DNA from: Riptortus pedestris
Lineage: Eukaryota > Arthropoda > Insecta > Hemiptera > Alydidae
Assembly: GCA_019009955.1 (NCBI GenBank)
Contig: CM032233.1
Coordinates: forward strand, 99,108,501-99,172,500
Direction of reading: 5' to 3'
Length of the DNA: 64,000 nt
In this document: one piece after another, positions 1 through 11,649 of the stretch
Numbering within the stretch: position 1 is the first letter of the stretch
How the letters are laid out: each line of letters opens with the position of its first letter
The notes under the pieces: model-generated
Seen by the model: only the letters and a program-made list of their open reading frames with translations
Databases searched by the model: none
Told to the model about the DNA's origin: nothing
Made by a program: the position numbers and the translations under genes

Positions 1-54
1 GTTATTCCAGCACTTGGGAAATCTGCTTAGTTTACGCAGCCCCTGCGTGACGGT
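1..54 (+). mobile_element. Family H, hairpin-end fragment
   Basis: The window opens inside the distal end of an H copy. GGGAAATCTGCTTAG is followed by the hairpin ACGCAG-CCC-CTGCGT and GACGGTC, then TTTT. The rest of the copy lies outside the window. Confidence 0.8.
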
Positions 55-1300
55 CTTTTCTTAATATGTCCTTATGGCCGAACGTCTGCCCTGAGAGCGA
101 CTAGATGATGAAGAATGAAAGTTGGGAATGAAGGTAGTATAGATAAGAGCCTCAGTCTCGCTGATGGTTAGACCTGCTGGCACATATTTGTTCTGTATTT
201 TCAGACTAGTGCAAGAAAAACTTGAATAAAAACTATATAGCCTTGTCTAGGGTCAGACCCCGTGCTCCTTCGCGGTTATGGAGGTTTAATTATACCTGGT
301 TTACCAAAAACACATGTTCGGGATCTGATTCTGGACAGATAAAAATGATCGTAGATGCCTCATTTCTACAACATAACATTTTGACATCAATAATAATAGC
401 ATAAAATACAAAGCATATAAACAAATATGTCCTTCAGCTATGAGGGAATATTGAAAATCTGACAGGCTTAATCATCTCCTTGCTTGGGGGTTCCCTTAAC
501 TCCTCTCCATATCTACCTCATACTCCTCAATTACAAAGTAACCTTAAGGAGGAGCCCTGCTCTTTCAATATCTTTTTTCAATCTTTTAACCTCTTTTTGT
601 TTTTCTGTAAAATTTTATTTTGTTTTAATTTTATATTATCACTAACTAACAGTTATAAATATGTCCCAACATAGACACTAATTGTTCATTACTGTAGCAC
701 CAAAGATGGATGATATTAAAGTTGTCCGAAACTGCCAGCTTGAAATTTATACATTGAAACGTAAAATTACGGTAAGATCAAAATATGAAAAACAGTGAAA
801 TCACTCATTTATTTTTTTATCATGTATTTTTCACGTTCCAAATGACGTCCCTTCAGGAATTGCATATTTATTTAAAGAGATTTGACCTTACCACTAATGG
901 AGACACGCGAAGTAGAAGTATAGGCAAGATTACACCTAATCGTCTTAGCTTCTCATTTACAATCATTCTGTGCTTTAACTGCTTACTCCGGCTTTCTTGC
1001 ATTCATGAATAAGAAACCCCACTGCACTGATCCTTATAGATTAAGGGAAATATGATACCAAAATTCTATAGTGTATGCATTACATACTTATTTCAGTCAG
1101 TCAAATGAGATGTAAGGGTATTCAAATTAGTATAAAAAAAATACTCCTTGATTACAATTAATATTCTCTCTACAATAAATAATATAGTTATACAAAACAA
1201 AATCAATAGTAGGGAGAACATACTGCCATGAAACACGCCAGCAACAGTTGAAAACAAATATTAATAGGCACTTGTCGAATCATATCTGGCACGTCAGAGG
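55..1300. other. Unassigned AT-rich DNA
   Basis: About 1.2 kb with no recognisable repeat end, coding similarity or RNA gene. Short open frames at 222-404, 480-674 and 785-1012 have no recognisable protein content. Confidence 0.5.
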
Positions 1301-1315
1301 TATGCCATCAAAGAC

Positions 1316-1735
1316 AGCTATGTGCGTGGGATTCAAGGGGTAGGCCCCAAGCAGTTGTAAACAGACTCAGTATTAGAAGTCACCTTCTATGAAAGTGATT
1401 TTGGCAAGGCGGGCATTAATTATCACCTCAGTGTATTATCGTATGTGTGCTAGGATGAAGAGGTTGGCCCTGAACAAGTTGTAGGTAGACCCAATATTAG
1501 AAATCATGTACTCTATCGACGTCAAACATAAGGTCACACAAGCAGATCCGAAACATGATTTTGATAAGCCGGGCATTAGTTATCAATTCACTGTATTATC
1601 GTATGCATGTCGGGATGAAGGGATTGGATCCGAACAAGTTGTAGGCAGCAGACCCGTTATTAGAACTCACCTACTCTATCAGACATCAAACATTTTCCCA
1701 GAAGGTGATCAGGAACATGATTTTGGCATAGCTCA
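1316..1735 (+). repeat. Degenerate tandem repeat, about 160 bp period
   Basis: Three diverged units share GAACAAGTTGTAGG and GTATTATCGTATG. The shared GATTTTG word starts at 1397, 1557 and 1719, so spacings are 160 and 162 bp. Translated, the second and third units read alike (GPEQVVGRPNIRNHVLY and GSEQVVGSRPVIRTHLLY), with a 3-bp insertion in the third. A stop and a frame change separate the first unit from the others. No family is recognised. It may be a decayed coding repeat or a non-coding tandem repeat. Confidence 0.55.
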
Positions 1736-2148
1736 CTGTATGCCGTGCACTCGTAGGTGTCCAGAAGCAGAGTATAGAAAATGTTATTTTTTTTTACAAT
1801 TTGGGTATTATTAATCGCCAGACATGTCCAGGTCACGTTTCTAAGGTGCCTACGTTCTTTGCATTTTTTTTTTGTTTTTTTTTAGTCAAAGAAAGATCAT
1901 TGTTTACACTGACTGAAGTAATTGTCAGCGAAACCAGTCCAAAGCCACTTAACAATGACTGACTAGGAGGTCATAAACGCAGAGAATCCTGACTACTGTC
2001 AAATTATGCTATATAAGATTCCTAGAAACGCGAGAAAAGGAGCATAATAGCAAACACACAAAATTCATATTCCGAGTAGCTATTCACCGTCACCTATCAG
2101 AATTGGGTTATATTGTAAAGCCATTGACTGGTTACTTTGAGTATATTG
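1736..2148. other. Unassigned
   Basis: Contains T-rich runs near 1788 and 1865 and nothing else recognisable. Confidence 0.4.
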
Positions 2149-2250
2149 GATACTATTGCTATACCTGTCGGTGGGACCTTTGTCACTGGCTGATAGTAGA
2201 ACTAATCTCTAAGATCAGTCAGTGATGACGGCCTCTACCGACTGCTTATG
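2149..2250. mobile_element. Family E MITE fragment
   Basis: Carries a TACTATTGCTATACC end, CACTGGCTGATAG, and an inverted partner CAGTCAGTGATGACGG. It is a short, worn version of the long-arm inverted repeats at 15322 and 41320. The right end is truncated. Confidence 0.55.
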
Positions 2251-2479
2251 CAGAATTATGAAACAGTGCCACTTTGATTTAGGAACATATCTCCGTTGTC
2301 CTTTAGGAGCGAGTATGTTGTAAATTGTACATTGTCTAAAATACGCAAGTATTCTAGGTAGAGGATGTTGGGGAGGAGGAGCGGGAGGATGAAGGGCTAG
2401 GCCTGGCTACGTGCCCCGAATCTTGGAGGGCAGTAATAGCCACAGCAGCACGAGTGCGCAGGTTTACTCCTCGCGCAGG

Positions 2480-2830
2480 CGTACGCCTATTGAACACCCC
2501 CCCCCCTCTCAGCAGCCTGGGGAATAAAATTTGTTAATGTCAAAGAAAATTAGATTTTTTCCTAGGAGGGGCTTTTGACTGGGCTCGGGATGGGGTGGGG
2601 CGCCCCACTCCCTCGCCGACCCCTTCCCGTCACACACCGTCCCTTCACCTTCTCTCACACTCGCGCTCCCTTTTCCCATCTCACTTTCTCTTTTTCTTCT
2701 CACACTATTCCTTTTCCTTTATTTTTCATTCTTCTTTCCTTTTTCTGTTTTTCTTTCCATTCTCTTTAGCCCCCCCCCCTTTCTCTCTTACTTGAAAATA
2801 AAGGGTTTTTTTTCTTTGTTCGATGGACAG
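2480..2830. repeat. Pyrimidine-rich low-complexity tract
   Basis: Two C runs (near 2497 and 2771) bracket about 230 bp that is almost only C and T on the plus strand from 2598 on. Overlapping open frames here on both strands come from base composition and are not called as genes. The flanking 2253-2480 and 2830-3340 hold nothing recognisable. Confidence 0.6.
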
Positions 2831-3340
2831 TTATATCCCTAGTTGATGATTATGCGGTTGTTTTAATAGAGGTAACTGTCCATTTTTGTCTCATTTGTGT
2901 CCACATTATGGTTGTTGATAGTTCTTTAGAATCGTAAACAGAAGTTAGTTTTCATTTGCAGAGATAGCTTTGCACCAACGTGAGATTTGCTACGTATCAT
3001 TGCCTACCTACATGGGAACATTTTAATAAATCACACTCAAACTCTGAATATACATATCTTAGGATAACATACTTCACTACGTGTGGGACGTGGCTAATGA
3101 TTAAAGCTCTAGACCACATACTTATTCTGGTTGATGCCTATCATTACTCAGTTTATACAGACTACGGAGCTATGGCTAATAACAATTTTGATTTCGAGTG
3201 AATTTTCTCCATTCTTCCTGATGCCTTTATTGTTCGATAGGATGATGCAGAAGGCAACAGGAAACCCCCTTATGTCCTATTGACCCTCTTATTTTAGTCG
3301 TTATCCTAAAGACTATTTTTTATATTTACGGGAATGATTT

Positions 3341-3530
3341 ATATTTACGAGTTTGGTAACGATAAAACCAAAATTGCGACCGCTAGAGCGGTGAAAAACT
3401 CACACACACATACATTTTGAATGGACCTCATCTCCTGGGTTGGATCGATGGACATTTGAGGAAATTTTTCGAAAATTACGTCATGAGTACAAACTCAATG
3501 CTGCTTTTCCTTAAGGGAAATCTGCTAAAA
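3341..3530 (-). mobile_element. Family H, truncated
   Basis: Retains GAGTTTGGTAACGAT, ATTGCGACCGCTAGAGCG, a short (CA)n core, GGATCGATGGACATTTGAGG and the terminal palindrome TTCCTTAAGGGAAATCTGCT followed by AAAA. The hairpin-side arm is missing. Confidence 0.8.
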
Positions 3531-4280
3531 ACTTATATACTCGTATAGTTACTAGATTCGTTAAAGCACATGGCAAAATGTTTGTGAGGCAAAATAAGCC
3601 CGGCTATTCCTTGTGACACTTACAACAAAACAGTTCATGAAATGGAGCTTAGCCTTGTGACGGAAGTCTTTTGAACAAGGTATGTTGCCACCATGATGAA
3701 ACATTACAACTACCATTCGAAGCACCCCTTCCAGCTCTATTATTATATAGCTACCGAAAAATTGCCTACATATCACCCCAACGCGGAATACAACAAATAT
3801 ATCCTAAATCAGACTAAGTGTAAATAATGGATTGGAGGATATCAATGCAGTTAGAAAATTATTACATTTCCCATACTAGGTCGCACATTATATCCTAGTC
3901 CAACATCTACGGTGGTACATCCACAACAGGCGAGCAAAGCATTGAATTCTCCAAACGTCCACACATAACTATAATTTCTGAATCTAAATACCCCTTACTC
4001 TTATCATCCTATATAAGTTAACATACGCCTCAAAACCTTACAAAGAATCGGATATGCGTGATCTCTTATGGATTTTAAACGATTTTGGGACAGAGACGGT
4101 CGAATAAGTATATCCTCATGCAAAAAGAGCTATTTAAAATCGAATCGAAGTCCAACTTTACACACTTAACTTACAATAACATCAAATTTTAATTTAATTT
4201 AATTTACAATAACATCAAACAGAGAATATTATGTTTTTTTCCCACAATTGTTCACAAATTTGTTCACTTCTTTTGTTTGT
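3531..4280. other. Unassigned, one tiny tandem duplication
   Basis: Near 4168-4219 the word ACAATAACATCAAA occurs twice around a TTTAATTTAATTTAATTTA tract. A minus-strand open frame at 3561-3776 has no recognisable content. Confidence 0.4.
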
Positions 4281-4284
4281 TCAT

Positions 4285-4345
4285 TGTTTAGCTCTGAAGA
4301 AGGGAACCAATGGTGTCAGAAACTGTAAGCACTCCTAATAAAATT
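4285..4345 (+). repeat. Family K, CTGAAGAAG...GAAAC motif
   Basis: CTGAAGAAGGGAACCAATG, a short spacer, AGAAACTGTAAGCACTCC and TAATAAAAT. The same string occurs inverted at 9277-9347. This signature is common in Penelope-like and LINE elements and resembles a hammerhead core. Here the stem II pairing is poor. Confidence 0.45.
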
Positions 4346-4369
4346 CTGTATATGAAGAATTAAGAAAAA

Positions 4370-4843
4370 GTCCGTCACGCAGGGGCTGCGTAAACTAAGC
4401 AGATTTCCCACGTGAAGTTTCACAATAGAGAAATCTGCCTAATAATAACAGTAGGAGTAAGCAATCTCTAAACCTATCCACGAGGGGCGAACAGTTACGG
4501 AAACAGCCTCACTAGCTCTCGGCGGAAAGTCCCGAACTTTGCCGACTCTTGCCAACCACACACACACAATACAAATGCAAATATCTCGGTTAATATTCAA
4601 GATACAGAGCAAATGTATAGAACAATATTTATAGTAAATTTAATTTGCAATAATTTTGATTTTATACAATGTTTCGATTCGACGTATAGTAACGGAGATA
4701 TTTCGAATTTTCAAAAATCCCCCCTCCTCCCACTGGTCCGATTTCAGCCATTAACGAACTTGATCTTCCTTTTTACATAAAACGATTAAACTCTGAGTTT
4801 GGTAACGATCAAACAAAAATTGCGACCGCTAGAGCGTTAACAG

Positions 4844-4892
<49 letters not shown>

Positions 4893-5020
4893 ATATAATT
4901 TTGAACGCACCTCATTTTCGTCATCTCCTGGGTAGGATCGATGGACATTTGAAGAAATATTTCGAAACTCGCGTCATGAGTACGACCTCAATAGCTGATT
5001 TCCCTTAAGGGAAATCTGCT
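4370..5020 (-). mobile_element. Family H, complete short-subfamily copy
   Basis: 651 bp. It starts GTCCGTCACGCAGG with the terminal hairpin, then GGGGCTGCGTAAACTAAGCAG. It continues through GCGGAAAGTCCCGAAC and the arm ACGGAGATATTTCGAA. After ATTGCGACCGCTAGAGCG comes a (TA)n core (4850-4898). It ends CTGATTTCCCTTAAGGGAAA TCTGCT. Flanks are GAAAAA on the left and AATAAAAAC on the right. There is no coding capacity. Confidence 0.9.
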
Positions 5021-6437
5021 AATAAAAACTATTCATTAGCCGACACTCAACAATCCTCTACTAGCTTGGTAACACCTTTAGCTTTGCATCACTAAAATGT
5101 CAGTTGCATTCTGCATGATGCTAGAGGGCTTCCTCTAAGCATGTTTCTCCGTTACTAAGGGTGATGTAAATAACATGTGGTATTTAAGCTAAGCACGGGA
5201 CAGTTTTTTTTTAAAAAAAGGGTATATTACGCTATTCAACATTTCATTCTGCTTGATGCTATAGAAGGGCATTGTAAATCTTTGTGAGTTCCTTCTATCT
5301 GACTTGTTAATTGGACTGTTCTGCTAAATATAAGACATGGGACGTTAATTCGAAATAATATATATCAAAGCACAGACTAGCATATCTTGAGTAAAATGTG
5401 GGTGAACCGCAAGTACATCAAAACCCAAATGGAATCAAGCCTGCATTGTTGTAAGCCTAAATACTGGAGGTATCTCCTAGAACAGAGATATTACAGATGC
5501 TTTCTGATTATTTTATTTTTGTTTTAAGTTCAGAAGAAATGTGTCGTGTTTGCAACTCATATACATGTATTTGGTTAAATATAGAGGATGTTAAAGCTAT
5601 TTTCAAAACGAGGAATAGGATGGTTTGCTTTACTTATAATTACAATTTGTAGACAGGAGAAATAAAAAACAAAAATGGTTGGCACAAAATATTTTGCAGC
5701 GTAAAAACTACAAAATACGTAGGGTTTCTTCATATTATATATGAAATATTTTAACTTGTCATTTTTCGTAGCTTTTTTGTTATGTTTTTTTTTAATTAAA
5801 ATATTACGTTTTTATTTATTCCCTTTAGTTTAAAAATGTTTTCATGTTTCTAATACCAAAGCTCACGATGGAAAAACATTTTTGGAAACTTGAGTACAAT
5901 TGCAAAGATGCTTACTGCCCCTTTTCTTGAATTATTATCAATAAAAAATAATGATTAATCTGAAATGTTAATATAGCAAAGGACTGTGGGATGGAGAGGA
6001 GATAGGAGCTTACTTGGAACTTGTAAGCCACTAGAACCTTTGCAACATTGAACAATCATCATATAAAGGTTACGCATTGCAGTTGCAACCATTAGGTTCT
6101 TTCATATTGCTGTACCCACTGAAATCTATACGATGTTGATATTTTCGAAAAACGTCTTTCTGGTCCAACCTATTTTAATATCTTACCTTCACAATATATG
6201 AGTGAAGAAATCATTATTCGTACTTTAAGATATGCCCACTGAGCTTCACTCTTCTTTCAATAATAGGCTTGATAAGATTCTTATGTTCTACTAACTTAAA
6301 ACATCCATGGTTGATTTCTTTTGGGCCCAACTTGTCCTGGTGATTCTGCGCCAAATCCGATTTCCCTTTGACTCTAACCTATTATATCCTTTTTTGAGAG
6401 CCTAACTTTCGATACCATAGAGCAGAACCCCCTAAAC
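5021..6437. other. Unassigned AT-rich DNA
   Basis: 1.4 kb without recognisable repeats, coding similarity or RNA genes. Confidence 0.4.
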
Positions 6438-6570
6438 CAGGGGTCTCCAAACTTTCCAGCCTTAGGGCCATACTGATTACTCCAGTAAGTTCCGAGGGCC
6501 AAAACCATATTACCGTTGCCGGTGGTAAAAAGTATGGATTCATTTCAAAAATTTGCTAGTTATTATATAC
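6438..6570 (+). mobile_element. hAT-type transposon end, fragment
   Basis: CAGGGGTCTCCAAACTTTCC is a typical hAT terminal inverted repeat (CAGGGGTnnnCAAAC class), followed by AGGGCCATACTG. No matching right end was seen before the H copy that begins near 6735, so I call a truncated left end. The right limit is approximate. Confidence 0.6.
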
Positions 6571-7303
6571 TGAAGTTAAATTTTTTGCATATTATACATG
6601 TCTTTACTCATTACAATTCTGTGTTTCTTTATCCAACTTATCACAAAAACAATAACAATAAGCCTACAACAATGTTATGATTAGTTAGCCCATGACCATA
6701 TCAATGTAGATTTCATATTAATAATTATTATATGTTATATAAACAAACAGGCCAGCCAACCTCGTAGCGCTGAATAGATAGATAGACCGGAAAGAATAAC
6801 AATTAATGAAATATATCTGAATATAACATTTTAATTTTATTGAAAACAATTTTCTAAAGCTAGCGCTGTAATTTGTAATGAATCAGAATCATTTTTATCT
6901 CAATCAGTAAAATTGTAGTAATCCGAGAACGAAATAAAGGGGGGGGGGTCAACAGAACGTGTTTGCGTATATGTCAAAAAGTAAAAGTTCAATGAAAACA
7001 ATATTTGGTATTTAAACCGGTAATGAAGTGGTCCATGATATAACAGCTTATTATTAATATGACATGAGTAGGAGTGGGGGTTTACTGAAGGTCGAAAACT
7101 GAAAAATGCAAATATCTCAGTTAATATTCGAGATAGAGAATAAATGTATATAACAATATTTAGAGTACATTTAATTTGCTATAAAATTGGTTCTATAAAA
7201 TTGTTCGATCCCCCCTCCCACTGGTCCGATTTCAACCATTAAGTAACTTGATCTTTCTTTGTGCCTAAAACGATTAAATATCCAACATTGGTAACGATCA
7301 AAC

Positions 7304-7316
7304 ACACACACACACT

Positions 7317-7362
<46 letters not shown>
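7304..7362. repeat. (CA)n(TA)n microsatellite, H core
   Basis: CA repeats pass directly into TA repeats at the position where every H copy has its core. Confidence 0.9.
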
Positions 7363-7598
7363 ATTCTCTTGATGTTTTCGACCAGGTTATATTTATATAT
7401 GGTGTTGTTGTTTATTTGGAGGTTTGGTCAATGTTGGTGAAAAAATCTTAGTTTATGCCGATATTTCGAGAATTTGATTTTCTCTTCTTCAGGGCTGTAA
7501 AAATAGAGGTGCTACTTTATAATATTGCACATTGTTGTTAAATTAGAGTGTAACAGGAGGTGTTTATGCTATTTTTAGTTACCAAGAGTCTTGGTATA

Positions 7599-7600
<2 letters not shown>
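7363..7600 (-). mobile_element. Family C copy
   Basis: On the minus strand the copy reads CCCTGAAGAAGAGAAAATC, a short spacer, ATTCTCGAAATATCGG, CATAAACTAAGATTTTTTC and ACCAACATTGACC. Similar copies lie at 29340, 51780 and 53279. The CTGAAGAAG...CGAAA signature suggests a Penelope-like retroelement terminal piece; that assignment is inference. Confidence 0.6.
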
Positions 7601-7602
<2 letters not shown>

Positions 7603-7678
<76 letters not shown>

Positions 7679-7686
7679 TACAAATA
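7603..7686. repeat. (CT)n(TA)n microsatellite
   Basis: About 15 CT units pass into about 24 TA units directly before a B copy. Confidence 0.9.
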
Positions 7687-7687
7687 T

Positions 7688-8617
7688 ACTAGCTCAGATA
7701 CCCGGCTTCGCTCGGGAATTCATTTGAGGCTGAATGGTGATGGCATTTTTTTGGCAAGGCTTTACTTTGCACAGTATTTTGACATTTACCCGTCCCAGTG
7801 TTTAGGGTTAATACCCGTCGTTTTTGTGGATTTGTTAATAATAAAATTAATATCTTATGTAAGACTTCACTGTCCTCCATATTGTCATATTTCCCGTTTC
7901 CTGTGCATTATGCATAGATTTGAATTATTAAGGACAAAATATTAACATACATTTGAATTAATTTTTCCAGGTGAGGTACCTGGTAGTTCATACTGAAAAG
8001 AATTGTTGAGCAAATTTCTCAAAATAACAAAATAAACAACTTTTGCCATGTGCATGTTTGTCGAAAAAACAATAGGAAACGAAATATCACTACTTTTAAT
8101 TTCAGGCCTCCCTTACCACCCCCGCTCCTGCTCGTCCCTAGAAATGTTGGTATAGCTTATGATAATTAAGGCGTCAACACTAATACCGAGTTTCATTTAG
8201 TTCGGTTGGGTCTTTTGTGCCACATAGAATTGTTCACTTCCGCTATAGGTTTTAGCGTATATCTCGTTTATAATTCGGTATACGAAAAAATGTATAGAAC
8301 AAACGTTACTCTAAATAACAAAATTAACAACTTTTGTTATGTTCATATTTGCCAAAAAACCAATAGGAAACGAAATATTGCTATTTTTAATTTCAGGCCT
8401 CCCTTATACCCCCTGTTTGTCTCAGAGAAAATTAATATAGCCTAAAGTCTAAGTTGGGTTAGTAGTAATATACATACTAAGTTTTATAAAATTCGGTTCA
8501 GCCGTTTATGCGTGAAACGGTAACAAACAAACACACACGAAAGAAACAAAATGCAGTTATGGTGTCTATGATATGTGAAACGAAAAGTTATCGTGAAATT
8601 TCGAGGACAGAGGTTAC

Positions 8618-8620
<3 letters not shown>
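7688..8620 (+). mobile_element. Family B copy
   Basis: Starts ACTAGCTCAGATACCCGG with the small hairpin CCCGGCTTCGCTCGGG. Two core units follow (each with AACAAAATAAACAACTTTTG and CCTCCCTTA...CCCC). The 3' block has AAATTCGGTTCAGCCGTTTA, a short CAAA tract, ATGCAGTTATGGTGTC and GAGGTTACAAT. Both flanks are (TA)n. No intact coding frame. The class is uncertain: the sequence resembles widespread arthropod repeats with a TTCGGTTCAG-type tail. Confidence 0.75.
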
Positions 8621-8661
<41 letters not shown>

Positions 8662-8748
8662 TTGAACGGACCTCATTTTCTACTGGATAGGATCGATGGT
8701 CATTTTAGCACGATCTCAATAGCTGATTTCTCCTAAGGGAAATCTGCT

Positions 8749-9230
8749 AAAATGAACAAGATTCCGAATCTCCTTGACGGAATGACATTTTGACTATATA
8801 CATATCACTCAACATGTCTCACAGGTACTAATTGAAAATTAGTGGGAAACAAATATACCACGATAGAAAAGAAAAAAAAGGACGAAGAGGTGAGAGAGAA
8901 AGAGTCGAGTCGGTTAGGGTGAGGGATATCAGGGAAGGGAGTGGAGATAAAAGAAAGGTCGATCGAAGGGGCAGCCAACAGGTTGCTCCAGAGCAAGGCC
9001 CTCTCTTCCACACTTACCAGGAATTGTTTCGTCTTGCTCAAACTAAAACAAACACCTTGTAACTTATTCGATAGGTGCCTCGAAGACTACTGTAATTTGA
9101 TTATATACATGAACTTGTTACTTGTAAGGTTTGACGTTAGAGGGAAATCGAGTAGAGAATTAGCAAGTAACAATAATAAATAATAGAGACTTTAAACAAT
9201 TTGTTTTATTTTTAGCTGTTAGATATCGCA
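8749..9230. other. Unassigned
   Basis: Overlapping open frames at 8805-9062 on both strands come from a purine-rich stretch (GAGAGAGAAAGAGTCGAG) and have no recognisable protein content. Confidence 0.4.
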
Positions 9231-9276
9231 AGCTAGTAGAGGATGGTTGAGTATCGACTAAAGAATGGTTTCTTAA

Positions 9277-9360
9277 TTCTTCTTATAGAGAATTTTATTG
9301 GACGTGCTTACAAGTTTCGGGCAACATTGGCCCCCTTCTTCAGAGAAGTTTCAAATGGAG
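9277..9360 (-). repeat. Family K, CTGAAGAAG...CGAAAC motif
   Basis: On the minus strand: CTGAAGAAGGGGGCCAATGT, then TGCCCGAAAC and TTGTAAGCACGTCCAATAAA. GGGC/GCCC can pair between CTGAAGA and GAAA, as stem II of a hammerhead does, but there is one extra A before the stem. Inverted relative to the copy at 4285. Confidence 0.5.
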
Positions 9361-9371
9361 GACAAGCAGAA

Positions 9372-9373
9372 TA

Positions 9374-9435
<62 letters not shown>
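9372..9435. repeat. (TA)n microsatellite
   Basis: About 30 TA units standing exactly where the terminal hairpin of the next H copy should be. Confidence 0.9.
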
Positions 9436-9436
<1 letters not shown>

Positions 9437-9438
<2 letters not shown>

Positions 9439-9923
9439 ATCTAAGCAGATTTCCCACGTGATGTTTTACAATAGAGAAATCAGCATACTAGTAACAGTAG
9501 TAGTAGTAACGAGTTCCTAAGCCAATTTCACGAGGGCTGAACAGTTACGGAAACGGCCGAACTATCTTTCGGCGGAAAGTCACGAATAGAACCGACATCA
9601 GCCGATCTCATCTCGTCCGTTATCCGCACTCACTTAATAAAAATGAAACATTATTCGGTTAATATTGAAGATAGAGAATAAATGTATGTAACAATATTTA
9701 TAGTAAATTTAATTTGTAACAAGATAGTTTCAAGTTTTCGATCCGACGTATAGCAACGGAGATATTTCGGATTTTCGAAAGTCCCCCTCCCACTGGTTTC
9801 TGATTTCAGCCATTAACGAACTTGATCTTTCTTTTTGCACAAAACGAGTAAATATCAAGTTTGGTAACGATCAAACAAAAACTACGACCGCTAGAGCGTT
9901 AACAGACACAGACACACACACAC

Positions 9924-10005
<82 letters not shown>

Positions 10006-10129
10006 AATTTTTAACGGACTTCATTTTCGTCATCTCCTGGGTAGGATTGATGGACATTTGAGGAAATTCTTCGAAAATCGCGTCACGAGTAGGACCTCAA
10101 TGGCTGATTTCCCTTAAGGAAAACCTGCT
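9437..10129 (-). mobile_element. Family H, lacks terminal hairpin
   Basis: Begins at CTAAGCAGATTTCCCACGTG; the expected GTCCGTCACGCAGGGGCTGC is replaced by (TA)n. The internal core is (CA)n, (CATA)n and (TA)n at 9908-10001. It ends TTTCCCTTAAGGAAAACCTG CTAAAA. Confidence 0.85.
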
Positions 10130-10550
10130 AAAACAAGATACAAGACTATGCTTCAAGCCCCCAACCAGAAACATAAATATTTCGAGAAATCAAATCTATT
10201 AAAAAAAAACAATCTATTTAAAAATAAATTAAAGAACTTCATGAATGACGGTTATTTTTATACACAAGATTAATGCTTTCAAAAGTGTTTAATTATTAAA
10301 TAAAACTACTAAATATTTGTCGTCAATATTGGTCTTAAATAATTTGTGATGAGGTTCATTGACTCTTTAAGGTGGGATAGGTTTCTGTAAGGTCATTCTT
10401 TAATAAATTTACATGTCAACAACTAAAAAATGTGTATGTTTTAGAGTTTTAAAAAGAATTGTACGTATTTAGAGTTGTATTACGACTGTTAACAAAAATA
10501 ATTTATTGTATATTATTATTTAAATTGAAGAATTTTATACAATGTATTTT
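10130..10550. other. Unassigned AT-rich DNA
   Basis: Nothing recognisable. Confidence 0.4.
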
Positions 10551-10668
10551 AGCAGATTTCCCTTAAGGGAAATCAGCTATTGAGGTTGTACTCATGACGG
10601 AATTTTCGAAATTTTTCTTCAAATGTCCATCGATCCTACCTAGTAGATGACGAAAATGAGGTCCGTTC

Positions 10669-10734
<66 letters not shown>

Positions 10735-11034
10735 CTGTTAACGCTCTAGCGGTCGCAATTTTTGTGGGAGGGGGGATTTTTCAAAAATTCGAAATATCTC
10801 CGTTATTATGCGTCGGATCGAAACATTGTATAGAATCAATCCTATTGGAAATTAAATTTACTATAAATATTGTTCTATACATTTATTCTCTATCTTGAAT
10901 ATTAACCAAGATATTTGCATTTGTATTGTGCGTGGTCGGCAGGAGTCGGCTATGTTCGGGACTATCGGGATTTCTTTATTGTAAAACTTCATGTGGGAAA
11001 TCTGGTTAGTTTACGCAGCCCCTGCGTGACGGAC
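10551..11034 (+). mobile_element. Family H, internally deleted copy
   Basis: 484 bp with both ends intact (AGCAGATTTCCCTTAAGGG at the left, ACGCAG-CCC-CTGCGT and GACGGAC at the right). About 100 bp is missing just after GCGGTCGCAATTTTTGT, and part of the distal arm is gone. (TA)n core at 10674-10730. Flanks ATTTT and TTTCC. Confidence 0.9.
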
Positions 11035-11640
11035 TTTCCATGAGTAACTTGTAGTTCTCCATTCTATCCACGTTCCCTAGCAAGTACAATCTACACTTCT
11101 TTATGGCGGTCATGATATGAGGCTTGACATACAATTCTGTTAGTTCGGTATTGCTTTTGATGCTCCATTTGTACTGTTCTTTAACAGCTCCAAATATCTT
11201 TCACAGGGCTCTTAACTCCCTAATCGAAGGGACTCCCCGGTTTCCTTCAGTTAACTACACGTTACACTGCAATATATAACTTTTGCTGATAATCATTTTA
11301 CATATTTGCACATTAGACTTCCTTTTGAGACTCAATGAAGGGCATGGAAGCATATGGTCTCTTCGAACTTCCTGGCTGTTGTGATACGAATGATACGAAA
11401 TAATTAGAGCTGGTTTGAAGAAATAGGATATACTTCTGACCTGCTTGGTATATGGAAAAATAGGTAATTACGAGTCACTCATTAGCTGCGACCTGCCCGC
11501 TCGATTCCTCTTCATACGTCTAGCTGGTCGCCAGCCTTCGATACCCGACCTCAAGAATTCAACACATAAACAAATTAGTCCTCCCAACTTTACGACTTGT
11601 CGACTTTTCTAGCGCGTAGGTAGGAGCGCCCCCTTCTCCG
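11035..11640. other. Unassigned
   Basis: No repeat end or coding similarity recognised. Confidence 0.4.
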
Positions 11641-11649
11641 AGGAGGTCC

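Larger units (their letters stand above)
6735..8748 (-). mobile_element. Family H, long subfamily, split by C and B insertions
   Basis: The hairpin-side arm runs 6735-7303 (AATATCTCAGTTAATATTCG, CCGATTTCAACCATTAA). The core microsatellite at 7304-7362 is interrupted by C (7363-7600), (CT)n(TA)n (7603-7686) and B (7688-8620). The (TA)n then resumes at 8621 and the short arm follows at 8659 with GAACGGACCTCATTTTC. It ends at the palindrome and GCTAAAA. The extreme hairpin end is missing. Confidence 0.8.

Noticed and set aside
2509..2795. Overlapping frames on both strands in the pyrimidine tract
   Set aside because: Low complexity, mutual antisense overlap and no recognisable domain.
7724..7945. 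Recurring frames like MRLNGDGIFLARLYFAQYFD
   Set aside because: Same reading occurs in each B copy (15818, 18591, 35973, 47180, 52074) but it differs in length and stops in every copy, and sits in the non-coding 5' block. Shared ancestry explains it.
8508..8690. Open frames ending in IYIYIYIY
   Set aside because: Translation of (TA)n microsatellites, also at 9243, 10647, 15110, 23034, 44647 and 57811; they are inside B or H copies.
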